A stretch of DNA of 64,000 nucleotides from Neoaquamicrobium sediminum (GTDB lineage: Bacteria > Pseudomonadota > Alphaproteobacteria > Rhizobiales > Rhizobiaceae), in the NCBI RefSeq assembly GCF_013240295.1, contig NZ_JABETK010000001.1, positions 558,001 through 622,000 of the forward strand. The letters are read 5' to 3'. The notes under the pieces were generated by a model, which saw nothing but the letters and a program-made list of their open reading frames with translations, made no database searches and was not told the origin of the DNA. The position numbers were made by a program, and so were the translations under genes. Shown here one piece after another: positions 1 through 9,144 of the stretch. Each line of letters begins with the position of its first letter. Position 1 is the stretch's first letter.

Positions 1-821
1 AAGGTGGTGCCATGCACGCCGGCCGTCATGCCCATGGCCGCGCGGTCGGTCGCCAGGCACGCACCGACCGGGAAACCGCCACCGATGCCCTTGGCGATGG
101 CCATGATGTCAGGCTCGATTCCAGACCATTCATACGCGAACAGCTTGCCGGTCCGGCCGATACCGCTCTGCACCTCGTCGAAGATCAGTAGCAGGCCGTG
201 CTCGTCGCACAGCGCACGCAGCTTCTGCAGCATTGCCGCCGGCAGCAACCTGATACCGCCCTCGCCCTGCACGGGTTCGATCAGGATCGCGGCCGTCTCC
301 GGCCCAATCGCCTTTGCGGTGGCCTCGAGGTCGCCGAACGGCACCTGGTCGAAACCCTCGACCTTGGGACCGAAGCCCTCGAGATATTTCGGCTGCCCGC
401 CCGCGGCGATGGTTGCCAGCGTCCGGCCATGGAATGCGCCCTCGAAGGTGACGATCCGGTAACGCTCGGGCGCGCCGTTGACATAATGATAGCGACGCGC
501 GGTCTTGATCGCACATTCCAGCGCCTCGGCGCCCGAATTGGTGAAGAACACCTTGTCTGCGAACGTCGCGTCCACAAGCCGCTCGCCCAGGCGGCGCTGG
601 CCGGGAATCTCGTAGAGGTTGGACACATGCCACAGACGTGCCGCCTGCTCGGTGAGCGCGGCAACCAGATGCGGATGGCTGTGCCCAAGCGAATTGACAG
701 CGATGCCGCCGGCGAAGTCGAGATAGCGCTCGCCGCTGTCCGTCACCAGCCAGCTTCCCTCGCCTCGGTCGAAGGCCAGGGGTGCGCGAGCGAAGGTCTC
801 GTAAAGCGCCGAACCGTTCAT
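1..821 (-). CDS. argD: Acetylornithine aminotransferase (partial, C-terminus beyond window)
   Basis: Class III PLP-dependent aminotransferase, reading leftwards and cut by the window edge after about 273 codons. The start is the ATG at 821 ([14 protein letters not shown]). Visible family marks are the PLP-phosphate loop [15 protein letters not shown] (about residues 95-110), [12 protein letters not shown], the cofactor Asp in [12 protein letters not shown], and the Schiff-base lysine in AIAKGIGGG near residue 248. The family converts N-acetylglutamate semialdehyde to N-acetylornithine in arginine synthesis and often also serves as succinyl-DAP aminotransferase. It is divergent from gcrA. Its leader carries an unusually placed promoter and terminator, listed separately. 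The substrate is inferred from overall similarity; other class III enzymes are less likely. Confidence 0.88.
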   Translation of the reverse strand, partial: MNGSALYETFARAPLAFDRGEGSWLVTDSGERYLDFAGGIAVNSLGHSHPHLVAALTEQAARLWHVSNLYEIPGQRRLGERLVDATFADKVFFTNSGAEALECAIKTARRYHYVNGAPERYRIVTFEGAFHGRTLATIAAGGQPKYLEGFGPKVEGFDQVPFGDLEATAKAIGPETAAILIEPVQGEGGIRLLPAAMLQKLRALCDEHGLLLIFDEVQSGIGRTGKLFAYEWSGIEPDIMAIAKGIGGGFPVGACLATDRAAMGMTAGVHGTT

Positions 822-866
822 TATATGCCTCGTCGACTGCGTCGCGGCGAATGCGCGAAGTAGATC

Positions 867-889
867 AAAAAAGCCGCCCAAAGGGCGGC
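867..889 (-). terminator. Intrinsic terminator or attenuator in the argD leader
   Basis: On the minus strand GCCGCCC (889-883), loop TTT and GGGCGGC (879-873) form a perfect 7-bp GC stem followed by TTTTTT (872-867). It lies about 45 bases ahead of the argD ATG and just downstream of a good promoter. No minus-strand gene lies upstream that would need a terminator here, so attenuation of argD is the simplest inference. Confidence 0.72.
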
Positions 890-900
890 GGAGGCCAACT

Positions 901-929
901 TATATCGGCTTTTCGGGCACTTGTGTCAA
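901..929 (-). promoter_or_regulatory. Sigma-70-like promoter for argD
   Basis: Minus strand TTGACA (929-924), a 17-base spacer, then GATATA (906-901). The -35 is a perfect match and the spacing is ideal. A start point 6-8 bases further on, near 894, puts the terminator stem only about five bases into the transcript. The rest of the 822-1201 gap holds GANTC sites and no gene I can support. Confidence 0.6.
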
Positions 930-1020
930 ATGAAACCGATTGTCCCAGAGGCCGCCCGGCGCCTGCGCCATGACAGATTGACGGCGAAGCGAAGCCAAGT
1001 TGGGGAAAACCGAAAAAACA

Positions 1021-1170
1021 GATTCGGCGTGGCAGCCGGACTCTTGTCACGGAGTCAGCCGATACTGTAGTTTGAAGCCAAGAAATAACTAGATTTCGTG
1101 CGGCGGATCTAATCATCCCAGTAGATGTGGTGCCAGCTGGCTACGGCCGGATGGCGATGGATTCGGATTC
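1021..1170. promoter_or_regulatory. Cluster of five GANTC (CcrM methylation) sites upstream of gcrA
   Basis: GANTC occurs at 1021 (GATTC), 1039 (GACTC), 1052 (GAGTC), 1160 (GATTC) and 1166 (GATTC). Random expectation is about one per 256 bp. In alphaproteobacteria CcrM methylates GANTC and GcrA acts at methylated sites, so this cluster fits methylation-linked control of gcrA. Site identity is seen in the sequence; function is inferred. Confidence 0.6.
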
Positions 1171-1201
1171 CGCGAACTTTTGATAGCAGGAGCCTGTTCT
1201 G

Positions 1202-1711
1202 ATGAACTGGACCGATGAACGCGTAGAATTGCTCAAGAAGCTATGGGCGGATGGTTTGAGTGCGAGCCAGATCGCAACCCAGCTCGGCGGCGTCAGCCGC
1301 AATGCCGTCATCGGCAAGGTGCACCGGCTCAAGCTCTCCGCACGCGGTCGTACGTCATCCACGCAGCCACGTGCGAAGAAGGCCCCGGCAACAACCGGCG
1401 TCGCCAAGGCGCCGAGCCGTCCGACACGCACCGTAACGGCAACTGTCGGCGCCACCGCGCTTGCCGCGCAGTTCGATGCCGAGCCGGTTGTCCGACAGGT
1501 GATGCGCCCGCCTGCAAACGTCGTCGTGCCGATCTCGCGCAAGCTGGCGCTCATCGAGTTGAACGAACGAACCTGCAAATGGCCGAACGGCGATCCGCTG
1601 AGTGAGGAATTCAGCTTCTGCGGCAACGAGGCCGGTGAGAGCGGACCCTATTGCGGCTACCACTCCAAGGTCGCATACCAGCCCGTATCGGAACGCCGCC
1701 GCGCCCGCTGA
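1202..1711 (+). CDS. gcrA: GcrA cell cycle regulator
   Basis: 169-residue GcrA family protein. The conserved N-terminus MNWTDERVELLKKLW, followed by GLSASQIATQLGGVSRNAVIGKVHRL (helix-turn-helix, about residues 1-45), is diagnostic. A basic Ala/Pro-rich linker follows. The C-terminus has CKWPNGDP and FCGN...YCGYHS, cysteines and histidine typical of the family's sigma-70-interacting domain. GcrA recruits RNA polymerase sigma-70 to promoters bearing methylated GANTC and controls cell-cycle genes. An AGGAG lies upstream of the ATG. Length is normal. Confidence 0.96.
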   Translation: MNWTDERVELLKKLWADGLSASQIATQLGGVSRNAVIGKVHRLKLSARGRTSSTQPRAKKAPATTGVAKAPSRPTRTVTATVGATALAAQFDAEPVVRQVMRPPANVVVPISRKLALIELNERTCKWPNGDPLSEEFSFCGNEAGESGPYCGYHSKVAYQPVSERRRAR

Positions 1712-1732
1712 GAGGTTGGGGCACCAATAGTC

Positions 1733-3634
1733 CTAGCGGGCCGCGACACTCGCGCGCGCCACACCGTCCAGAAGGCCCTGCTGAATAAGCCGATCTATGA
1801 CAAGGCGCGCGCCTTCGCGCGTCAGATGTCCATAGTCATACTGGATAGGCACATTGCCGTCCGTTACCGTCTGGCAGTTGCCATCGGCATCGCAAAGCGC
1901 CTGCAGCGGCGAGACATAGGTGACGGGCAATCCCTCAAGAGCAGACTTGACCTCCTCCTCGAGCGCTGAGACCTCCTCGTAGCGGTTGAAGGCACGGATC
2001 TCGTGGCTGCGCCGCGGCAGTGAAGCGCTTGCCAGCAAGGAAGGCAGAGGGGTCGTGTATTCTATCGGCTGACCGATCACATACACATGCTCGGTGCTGC
2101 GGAGGATTTCAGTGAGTGTTTTCCGCAGCTTCCTGATGTCGTTACCATTGCGCCAACGAGCCGCAAGAATAACGGCATCGAAGTTGCCCTCGCTCAGATA
2201 AGTGTCGAATGCGCGCGCCATCAATTCAGTGCATTGTCGCCTGCCAACGCTGTCGAGCACGGGGCGACAGCCATTGTTGCCGATGGTTATCAACGTCGCG
2301 TTGTCAGCGGATTGATAGACAGGCAGGGCGAGCTGTGTTGCATAGCTGTCGCCCAATATCAGCAACCGCGTTCCCCCCTTGCGGGTCAAGCAATCCGGCA
2401 AACTGTCATCGGCAGGCACCGCGCGGACGCTGCAACCGGAGTACTCGTGCTCTCGCTTGTATGGGTCGAACGCTGCGTAGTGGCGCGCCTGTTCATCGAG
2501 ACGTCCTGGCAGGCCGTTGCCGAGATAGGAGTAGGATGCGATGGCGGCCGTTACCGCCATGGAGACCGCACCGGCAATAATCGTGCGCCCGGGCGTCCAG
2601 AACTGAAAGCGCATCTGCCGCACCGGTCGCTCGACCAGATGCAGCGAAATCCAGGCCGCCGCGATGGAAAGCCCGATAAGCATGATCGCTTCGGTCAGCG
2701 TCGGCATGGCAGCATTGGCGTAGTGCCGGAAAAAGACGAGAACCGGCCAGTGCCAGAGATATAATGAATAGGATATCAACCCTACAAAAACCGCCGGCCG
2801 CAGGCTCAGCAGACGATGCGGTGAGGTGGTAACGCCCTTCGGCCAGACCAATAATGCAGCACCCACGCACGGGTAAAGCGCATTCCAACCAGGGAAAGCC
2901 GTCTCTGCCGTGAGTTGGACCGCAGCATAGAAGATAAGAGCCAGGCCGACCCACCCCATGCCTTCGCCCAGAGCACGTGAAGCAATGGGTTTTGCAAAAA
3001 CCAGGGCGGCACCGGCAGCGAGTTCCCATGCACGGGTATGAAGCATGAAAAATGCTACAGGTTGATCCGTTTCGACCCAATAGACAGATGCGACAAAGCT
3101 TGCGAGCGCGATAACCGCCAGCACTGCCAGCAGGAACACGGCTGACTTGCGCAACCGCCATACACACCACATGATTAGCGGCCAGAACAGATAGAACTGT
3201 TCTTCGACGGCCAACGACCAGGTGTGGAGCAGCGGCTGCATCTCCGCGGCCGGATCGAAGTAGCCGGAACTCCATAGAAAATAGAAATTGGAGAAACCGA
3301 ACGCGGCGAACATGCCGCTCTCTCCCAGGCGGGCGAAATCTCCTGGCAACAGCAACAGGTAGCCTGCTGCCACGGAGGCAACCAGGACCACCAGAAGTGC
3401 AGGAAGGATGCGTCGGAACCGCCTGTCGTAAAACCGCACCAGCGAGAACCTGTCGCCGGACAAATCCGTGAAAAGGTTCTTCGTAATCAGGTAGCCCGAG
3501 ATCACGAAAAATACGTCGACGCCGATAAACCCGCCGGTAAACGGAGCGATCCCGTAGTGATAAAGCACGACGGTCAACACTGCGATCGCCCTCAGGCCAT
3601 CAATGTCGGAACGATAGGCAGGAGTGGGCGTCAA
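1733..3634 (-). CDS. Acyltransferase 3 / SGNH hydrolase fusion (OafA/YrhL family)
   Basis: 633 residues. The N-terminal half is a multi-pass acyltransferase-3 domain, opening with YRSDIDGLRAIAVLTVVLYH and GFIGVDVFFVISGYLI and containing about ten hydrophobic segments up to about residue 370. The C-terminal periplasmic domain is SGNH-like, with LLILGDSYATQ (GDS nucleophile block, about residue 428) and DYGHLTREGARL (Asp/His block near the end). Such proteins transfer acyl groups, usually acetyl, to surface polysaccharide or lipid in the inner membrane. The first codon used is TTG with a weak ribosome site, so the start is uncertain by a few codons. No polysaccharide cluster surrounds it, so the acceptor is unknown. 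Confidence 0.88.
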   Translation of the reverse strand: MTPTPAYRSDIDGLRAIAVLTVVLYHYGIAPFTGGFIGVDVFFVISGYLITKNLFTDLSGDRFSLVRFYDRRFRRILPALLVVLVASVAAGYLLLLPGDFARLGESGMFAAFGFSNFYFLWSSGYFDPAAEMQPLLHTWSLAVEEQFYLFWPLIMWCVWRLRKSAVFLLAVLAVIALASFVASVYWVETDQPVAFFMLHTRAWELAAGAALVFAKPIASRALGEGMGWVGLALIFYAAVQLTAETAFPGWNALYPCVGAALLVWPKGVTTSPHRLLSLRPAVFVGLISYSLYLWHWPVLVFFRHYANAAMPTLTEAIMLIGLSIAAAWISLHLVERPVRQMRFQFWTPGRTIIAGAVSMAVTAAIASYSYLGNGLPGRLDEQARHYAAFDPYKREHEYSGCSVRAVPADDSLPDCLTRKGGTRLLILGDSYATQLALPVYQSADNATLITIGNNGCRPVLDSVGRRQCTELMARAFDTYLSEGNFDAVILAARWRNGNDIRKLRKTLTEILRSTEHVYVIGQPIEYTTPLPSLLASASLPRRSHEIRAFNRYEEVSALEEEVKSALEGLPVTYVSPLQALCDADGNCQTVTDGNVPIQYDYGHLTREGARLVIDRLIQQGLLDGVARASVAAR

Positions 3635-3771
3635 AATACGGTCCGGGCTAGCTCGGTTCGGCGCGTGTTTTGGCCTGCGCAGAGCCCGAGGTCAACCATC
3701 GTGGTTCAAGCTTACGTCCCGGCTATCTGGATGATTGCAAGCAAAGGCACTCTTGCCGGAAAACCAGCTCG

Positions 3772-4500
3772 TCAGCTCCGGGCCGGCGCCGGGTTCATCA
3801 TGACCACCCGATGGCTCTTGTCTTCCTTGGGGCGCTCCAGCGGAAGCTGTTCGCCGGTGACGACGTAATAGACCGTCTCGGCGATATTGGTCGCGTGATC
3901 GCCGATGCGCTCGATGTTCTTGGCACAGAACAGCAGGTGCGTGCATGGCGATATGTTGCGGGGGTCTTCCATCATGTAGGTGAGCAGCTCGCGGAACAGC
4001 GACGTGTACATCGCGTCGATCTCCTCGTCGCGATCGCGCATGAACGCGATCGCGCCGACCGAGCGCGAGGCGTAAACATCGAGCACCTGCTTCAATTGCG
4101 TCAGCGCAAGCGTGGCGAGGGCTTCCAATCCTCGGAAAAGCTGCACCGGCTGGCGCGTGTCGGCAACGGCGACTACGCGCTTGGCGATGTTCTTGCCGAG
4201 ATCGCCGACACGCTCGAGATCGGCCGAGATGCGGATCGTTCCGATGATCTCGCGCAGGTCGTCCGCCATTGGCTGGCGCTTGGCGATCAGCACGATCGCA
4301 CGGTCATCGATCCAGCGCTGTCCTTCGTCGAGCACGACGTCGTCGGCAATCACCTTGCGCGCCAGCGCCGCATCGGCGTTGATCAGCGCGGCGACCGCCT
4401 CATCGACCATGCGCTCGGCATGGCCGCCCATAGCTGCAATGCGATTGCCCAGAGTGGCGAGCTCTTCATCATAGGCGCGGACGGTGTGCTGCGAGTTCAT
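3772..4500 (-). CDS. phoU: Phosphate signalling complex protein PhoU
   Basis: 242-residue PhoU with the two three-helix repeats of the family. Repeat one includes AERMVDEAVAAL and ISADLERVGDLGKNIAKR (about residues 30-110). Repeat two includes KNIERIGDHATNIAETVYYV (about 190-210). The E/D-x-x-R-x-x-D motifs for metal binding are present twice. PhoU represses the Pho regulon by coupling Pst transport to PhoR. Here it lies directly downstream of phoR, with no pst genes between and no phoB after it. That departs from the usual rhizobial phoR-pstCAB-phoU-phoB order. Confidence 0.94.
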   Translation of the reverse strand: MNSQHTVRAYDEELATLGNRIAAMGGHAERMVDEAVAALINADAALARKVIADDVVLDEGQRWIDDRAIVLIAKRQPMADDLREIIGTIRISADLERVGDLGKNIAKRVVAVADTRQPVQLFRGLEALATLALTQLKQVLDVYASRSVGAIAFMRDRDEEIDAMYTSLFRELLTYMMEDPRNISPCTHLLFCAKNIERIGDHATNIAETVYYVVTGEQLPLERPKEDKSHRVVMMNPAPARS

Positions 4501-4598
4501 GGCGGACGATCTGCCGGGGCGATTCTTGTCGATAAATCTAAGGTAGTCGGATGACAGGAAAAAGAAAGCGTCGCACGCTGGAGCCGCTGTTTTCTCTC

Positions 4599-5655
4599 CT
4601 ACTCCGCCGGCAGATGCACGGTAAACGCAGACCCTTCGCCCAGCTTTGACTTAACCGTCAACCGACCTTCATGGCGGGTGAGAATATGTTTGACGATCGC
4701 CAATCCGAGCCCGGTGCCGCGCCGTGTGACGGTGGTCTCCACGCGATAGAATCGTTCGGTGATGCGGGGGATGTGTTCCTCGGCGATACCCGGACCGAAG
4801 TCTCTCACGGTCACTGCCACTTCCGGCGCCGGCCCGGCGCTGGTTCTTTTGATCTCGATGTCGACCCGGCCGCCTGCTGAGCCGTATTTGCAGGCGTTTT
4901 CCACCAGGTTCTCGAACACCTGGATGAGCTCATCACGGCTGCCCGGGACAAGGATCGGCTCATTTGGGCGTGTGTAGAAAACCTCCACACCGCTTTCGCG
5001 TGCCAAGTGGCCGAGGGACTCGACCACGCCCGCCACCACCTCGCCGAGGTCGATGCGCGCCTCGGATCGCATGTAAGGCTTCATCTCGATGCGCGACAGA
5101 GACAGGAGATCGTCGATCAGCCGCGCCATCCGCTCTGTCTGCGCCTGCATGATCTGCAGGAAATTGTCGCGCGCCTTTTCATCGTTGCGCGCCGGCCCGC
5201 GCAGTGTTTCGATGAAGCCCGAGATCGAGGCGAGCGGGGTGCGCAGCTCGTGGCTGGCGTTGGCGATGAAGTCGGCGCGCATACGGTCGATGCGGCGCGT
5301 TTCGCTCTGATCCTTGAAATGGACGACAAACAGGCCTCGCGCGCCAACGGGTGCCGCCGAAACCCGAAATGCTCGCTCGATCGGCACTCTTTCGCTGTAG
5401 TCGATCGCGCCGGGCCGTCGCTCGCCAAGCAGACTCACAATGAGCTGCTGCATTTCCGGCGTGCGGAACTTATGGTGCAGCAGCGTCCCCGGGGATCTGA
5501 CCAAAGGCGGCAATGGCAGCCTGGTTAGCGTGGAGCGCGGCGCCTCTAGCATCGAAGATGATGATCGGTTCTGGAACGGCGGCAGCCAGCTCCCGCGCCG
5601 AAAGCATGTCGATCTCATCACTGTCGCCGATACGCAGCTCTGTCGCCTGAACCAT
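4599..5655 (-). pseudogene. phoR: Phosphate regulon sensor histidine kinase PhoR (frameshifted)
   Basis: The repaired product is about 350 residues. A PAS segment (ELAAAVPEPIIIFDARGAAL) starts at ATG 5655, behind a TAG stop and an AAGG ribosome site. The reading frame changes at the CCCCGGGG run around 5490-5497. The kinase core continues from LLHHKFRTPEMQQLIVSLL to 4599, with H-box NASHELRTPLASISG, N-box ENLVENACKYG and G-boxes FGPGI and RGTGLGLAIVKH. The shift is +1 or -2, either a sequencing indel or a real break. No transmembrane helix precedes the PAS domain, so as read it is a soluble kinase. It would phosphorylate PhoB, which is not nearby. Confidence 0.8.
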
Positions 5656-5753
5656 CTACGAGCCTTGCAATTCCGATGTCGCCGGTCCGTTGCCTCTAGA
5701 CCCGGGCGGGACCACCACATAGCATGGTTTCCCCGCATCACAGGAATATCTCA

Positions 5754-6650
5754 ATGGGCAACCCCTCCCCCAAGTTCGAGACACCCGTCAAGCCGATCAA
5801 GCTCGTCATCGACGGCAAAAAACGTGTCTTCGACATCGACGATCCAAAACTCCCGGATTGGGTCGACGACATGGAACTGAAGGCGGGCGGCTATCCCTAT
5901 GACAGCAAGATGGACAAATCGGACTACGAGGACACGCTGGAAAAGCTTCAGGTAGAGCTGGTGAAGCTGCAAAGCTGGATGCAGAAGAGCGGAGAACGCG
6001 TGCTGGTCCTGTTCGAGGGGCGCGATGCAGCTGGCAAAGGCGGCACGATCTTCGTCACGCGACAGTACATGAACCCGCGCACGGCGCGGAACGTCGCGCT
6101 GACCAAGCCGACGGAGACCGAGCGAGGCCAATGGTACTTCCAGCGCCACGTCGCGCATTTTCCGACCAGCGGCGAGTTCGTGACCTTTGACCGTTCCTGG
6201 TACAATAGGGCCGGCGTCGAGCCCGTAATGGGCTTCTGCACGCCCGAGCAGCACGAGAAGTTCCTTGAGGAAGCGCCGCTGTTCGAAAAAGGTATCGTCG
6301 CCGACGGCATCCGCTTCTTCAAGTTCTGGCTCACAATCGGGCAGGAAACCCAGCTCGGCCGGTTCCATGACCGTCGGCACAGCGCGCTCAAGGCCTGGAA
6401 GTTCTCGCCGATGGATGTCGCAGGCATGGAAAAGTGGGACGAGTACACGAAAGCGCGTGATCTGATGTTCGAGCGGACCCACACCGAGCATGCGCCGTGG
6501 ACGGTCGTTCGCGCCAACGACAAGCGACGTCTGCGTCTGACCGTCATCCGCCGCCTGTTGCTCACAATTCCCTATGCTGGGCGCGACCTCGACGTTATCG
6601 GCGCGGAGGACGACAAGATCATCGGCGCGCCTTCCTCGGCCTTGCGCTGA
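5754..6650 (+). CDS. ppk2: Polyphosphate kinase 2
   Basis: 298-residue PPK2 family enzyme, which uses polyphosphate to phosphorylate GDP/ADP or the reverse. Walker A is [11 protein letters not shown] (about residue 92), the Walker B region is [12 protein letters not shown], and the basic lid region follows [19 protein letters not shown]. The C-terminal [12 protein letters not shown] is also typical. I chose the ATG at 5754, preceded by AGGA, over an in-frame ATG at 5724. It is divergent from phoR and so sits inside a phosphate-sensing block. Its last 79 bases overlap the convergent glycosyltransferase gene. Confidence 0.93.
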   Translation: MGNPSPKFETPVKPIKLVIDGKKRVFDIDDPKLPDWVDDMELKAGGYPYDSKMDKSDYEDTLEKLQVELVKLQSWMQKSGERVLVLFEGRDAAGKGGTIFVTRQYMNPRTARNVALTKPTETERGQWYFQRHVAHFPTSGEFVTFDRSWYNRAGVEPVMGFCTPEQHEKFLEEAPLFEKGIVADGIRFFKFWLTIGQETQLGRFHDRRHSALKAWKFSPMDVAGMEKWDEYTKARDLMFERTHTEHAPWTVVRANDKRRLRLTVIRRLLLTIPYAGRDLDVIGAEDDKIIGAPSSALR

Positions 6651-8671
6651 GGGTTTTCGGCCCTGGCGCGTACGAGAGAGCGGGCGGGCCGATGCTGCGT
6701 CTTGTTCCAGTGGTGCGGCCGACGATAGATTTCCCACAGCGCCAGCCAGGCCGCCAGCGACAGCCGCATCCAGTGGAAAGGCGTCTGCAGGGCGATCGAG
6801 ACCAGCCCGACCTTCTCCTTTAGCGTGAGTGTCGCCATTCCGATTGCGACGAAGGCCGCATATCCGGCAAGGATGTTGACGAAGCCGATCGTCACCAGCA
6901 CGATTTCCAGGTTCTGCATCGAGCCGACCCAGGCGAGTTTCGCGATCACATAGAGGATCGTGAGAAGGAAGACCGGGTGGACCAGCGCCGATACGAGCAT
7001 ACCCAGAAACAGTACCTGCATGAGCAGGAAGGAAAGTGGGCCAAGATCTTTCCAAAGGGTATGTGGTGAACGCATGTGGACCAGCCAGGTCTGCGCCCAG
7101 CCCTTGAACCAGCGCACACGCTGCGGCAGCCAGGTCTTGAGATCGTCCGGTCCGTCTTCGTAGGTTGGATGCGTGATGACGCCGACGCGATAACCGAAGC
7201 GTTTAAGCCGAAGCCCGAGATCCGCATCCTCGGTCACGTTGTAGGCGTCCCAGCCGCCGGCGTCCACGAGTGCCGATCGCCGGAAGTGGTTCGACGTTCC
7301 GCCCAGCGGCAGAAGCGTGCCCAGGCCGGCCAGCCATGGCAGCACACCGCGGAAAAGCCCTGCATACTCAAACGCGAACATCCGCGACAGCGGGCTTGCC
7401 GATGCGTTGGTAATGACGAGCGGCGCCTGCAGGCAGGCGAGCGTATCGTCCTCGGCATGAAAGCGTTGCCATGCCTCGATGAGCTGATGCGGGTGCGGCC
7501 GATCCTCGGCGTCGAAAAGCGTGACGAATTCTCCGCTGCATAGCGGCAGCGCATATGCCAGCGCCTTCGGCTTCGTGCGAGGCAGTCCTGGCGGCACGGT
7601 TATGATCTCGATACAGGGACGCAGCTTGTGCTCGCGCAACGCCGCCAGCGTCTCGTGGTCGTCCTCCTCGCAGACCAGCTTGATCTCCAGCTTGCTGCGA
7701 GGCCATTGCAGCCGGCCGAGAGCGACCAGAAGCTGCGGGATCACCTCCCGCTCGCGATAAAGCGCGACCATGACGGAGTAGACCGGCAAAGCGGATGGAT
7801 CGACAGGCGGCGGCGGACGCAACCTCAGGGGCTGCGCGGCGGTCAAAGCCAGGATCCGCAGCGCGACACAGGCGCCAAAGGCGAGCGTCGCGACCAGATG
7901 CAGCGCCAGGATGGTCTCCATCGCCGCGACGGCCAGACAGAGCGGCAGGACAACGAGGATCGTCGCGACGCACGCGCCCTGCCAGGCATTCGCGACGATG
8001 CGTGCAGACAAGTCGGTGTGGCGAAGGAAGAGACCGTTCTGGGCATCCTCGACCAGTCGCCGCTTCGTCAGCTCCAGAATAGCGGTGCGAAGGACGCCCG
8101 GCGGAGACACCGCAAGACGCGTCTTCAAATGTGGCGATGCCGCCAGCCTGGCGCGCATGAGTGAAATTCCGACATCGGGCGTAGCGATCACATGCAACGT
8201 GGTGCCGTCCGGCCGCTCGAGCAGGGCCAGAGGCAGACCGCGGGGGCGGCGCAAGGCCGCCAGGCGGTAGCGCTCGGGCACTTTCAGCCTCTTCGCATCG
8301 ATTTCGGACAGAAACGGCAAATCCAGTTCATCGGCGATGGCACGGAAAAGCACTGCCTCGTCGATTTCGCCGGAAGCGAGCAACTCCACAACGAAGCCGG
8401 TGCCATTTGCGGACGCGCGATCCAGCGCCCGCAGCACGATTTCGGATGTCAGTCTGGTTCGTCGGATGACCGGCAACCATTCGCGCATAAGCAGATCGCG
8501 AGGGCTGGCCCGGGACATTTCCGCTGCTGCGGGGCGTGTGGACGGACCCGAGCCGAGGGCGACTTCTGGAAGACCATTATCTGGCGCGCAGTTCAGTCGC
8601 CCAACGGTCAACAAGGACGGGCCTATCGGCGGCGCTACGCTGGTAACATGCGACGCGCCGGAAAAAGCCAC
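6572..8671 (-). CDS. MshEN/GspE-N domain fused to family 2 glycosyltransferase
   Basis: 699 residues. After a short leader, residues of about 50-210 resemble the type II secretion GspE N-terminal (MshEN) fold, including [25 protein letters not shown] and a proline-rich [13 protein letters not shown] stretch. Two transmembrane helices follow, around 225-275. The catalytic GT2 domain has [13 protein letters not shown]-like [24 protein letters not shown] and [13 protein letters not shown] (QxxRW), the processive polysaccharide synthase signature. Several C-terminal membrane helices complete it. The start is GTG at 8671 behind GGAG. E. coli NfrB combines the same two domain types in another order. 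The product is probably an exported polymer; the sugar is unknown. Confidence 0.87.
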   Translation of the reverse strand: MAFSGASHVTSVAPPIGPSLLTVGRLNCAPDNGLPEVALGSGPSTRPAAAEMSRASPRDLLMREWLPVIRRTRLTSEIVLRALDRASANGTGFVVELLASGEIDEAVLFRAIADELDLPFLSEIDAKRLKVPERYRLAALRRPRGLPLALLERPDGTTLHVIATPDVGISLMRARLAASPHLKTRLAVSPPGVLRTAILELTKRRLVEDAQNGLFLRHTDLSARIVANAWQGACVATILVVLPLCLAVAAMETILALHLVATLAFGACVALRILALTAAQPLRLRPPPPVDPSALPVYSVMVALYREREVIPQLLVALGRLQWPRSKLEIKLVCEEDDHETLAALREHKLRPCIEIITVPPGLPRTKPKALAYALPLCSGEFVTLFDAEDRPHPHQLIEAWQRFHAEDDTLACLQAPLVITNASASPLSRMFAFEYAGLFRGVLPWLAGLGTLLPLGGTSNHFRRSALVDAGGWDAYNVTEDADLGLRLKRFGYRVGVITHPTYEDGPDDLKTWLPQRVRWFKGWAQTWLVHMRSPHTLWKDLGPLSFLLMQVLFLGMLVSALVHPVFLLTILYVIAKLAWVGSMQNLEIVLVTIGFVNILAGYAAFVAIGMATLTLKEKVGLVSIALQTPFHWMRLSLAAWLALWEIYRRPHHWNKTQHRPARSLVRARAENPQRKAEEGAPMILSSSAPITSRSRPA

Positions 8672-9144
8672 GGCCTAATCTCCGCTCGCAATGCGACAGG
8701 CCAGGCATAACGGCCGGATACGACGGAAGGCAGCAAGGCCTTTCGTTGCTAACGAGCGTATCTGACAGCAAAGATCGACAGATCGGACAGACTGCCCGAA
8801 AGACACCGAGTACATGGAACCCCCACCCCAGGTTGCAATGTATTTGGTGTTTTTTTCTTTTCAATAGATTTTTAATCATCTGCATCCGCAGTAATTTTCC
8901 ACATTGACCTTGTTGCATCGCAATCCATCTGGATTTCGATCCTCCAGACAAGAGCCCGCGGGTTGCGCGCCCCAGTTGATAGGCCCGCAGGTAAGCGATC
9001 AGGCAGACAGCAGAAGGCGCGACGACGCGGTATCTGCTTCATGTCACTACAGTTCGGCCGCGCGTGAGATGCGACATTCGATTTGCGAGACCGCCCCCAA
9101 CCCGTTATCGAATGGCAATCTCGTTCCACCGGCGACGGCGTTTC
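8672..9144. other. 473-bp intergenic region, no gene supported
   Basis: The gap separates the divergent glycosyltransferase and binding-protein genes. It contains a markedly AT-rich patch (about 8838-8900, with runs of T and A) in otherwise GC-rich DNA, consistent with promoters in one or both directions. Short open frames here have no family resemblance or ribosome site that I would trust. Confidence 0.5.
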
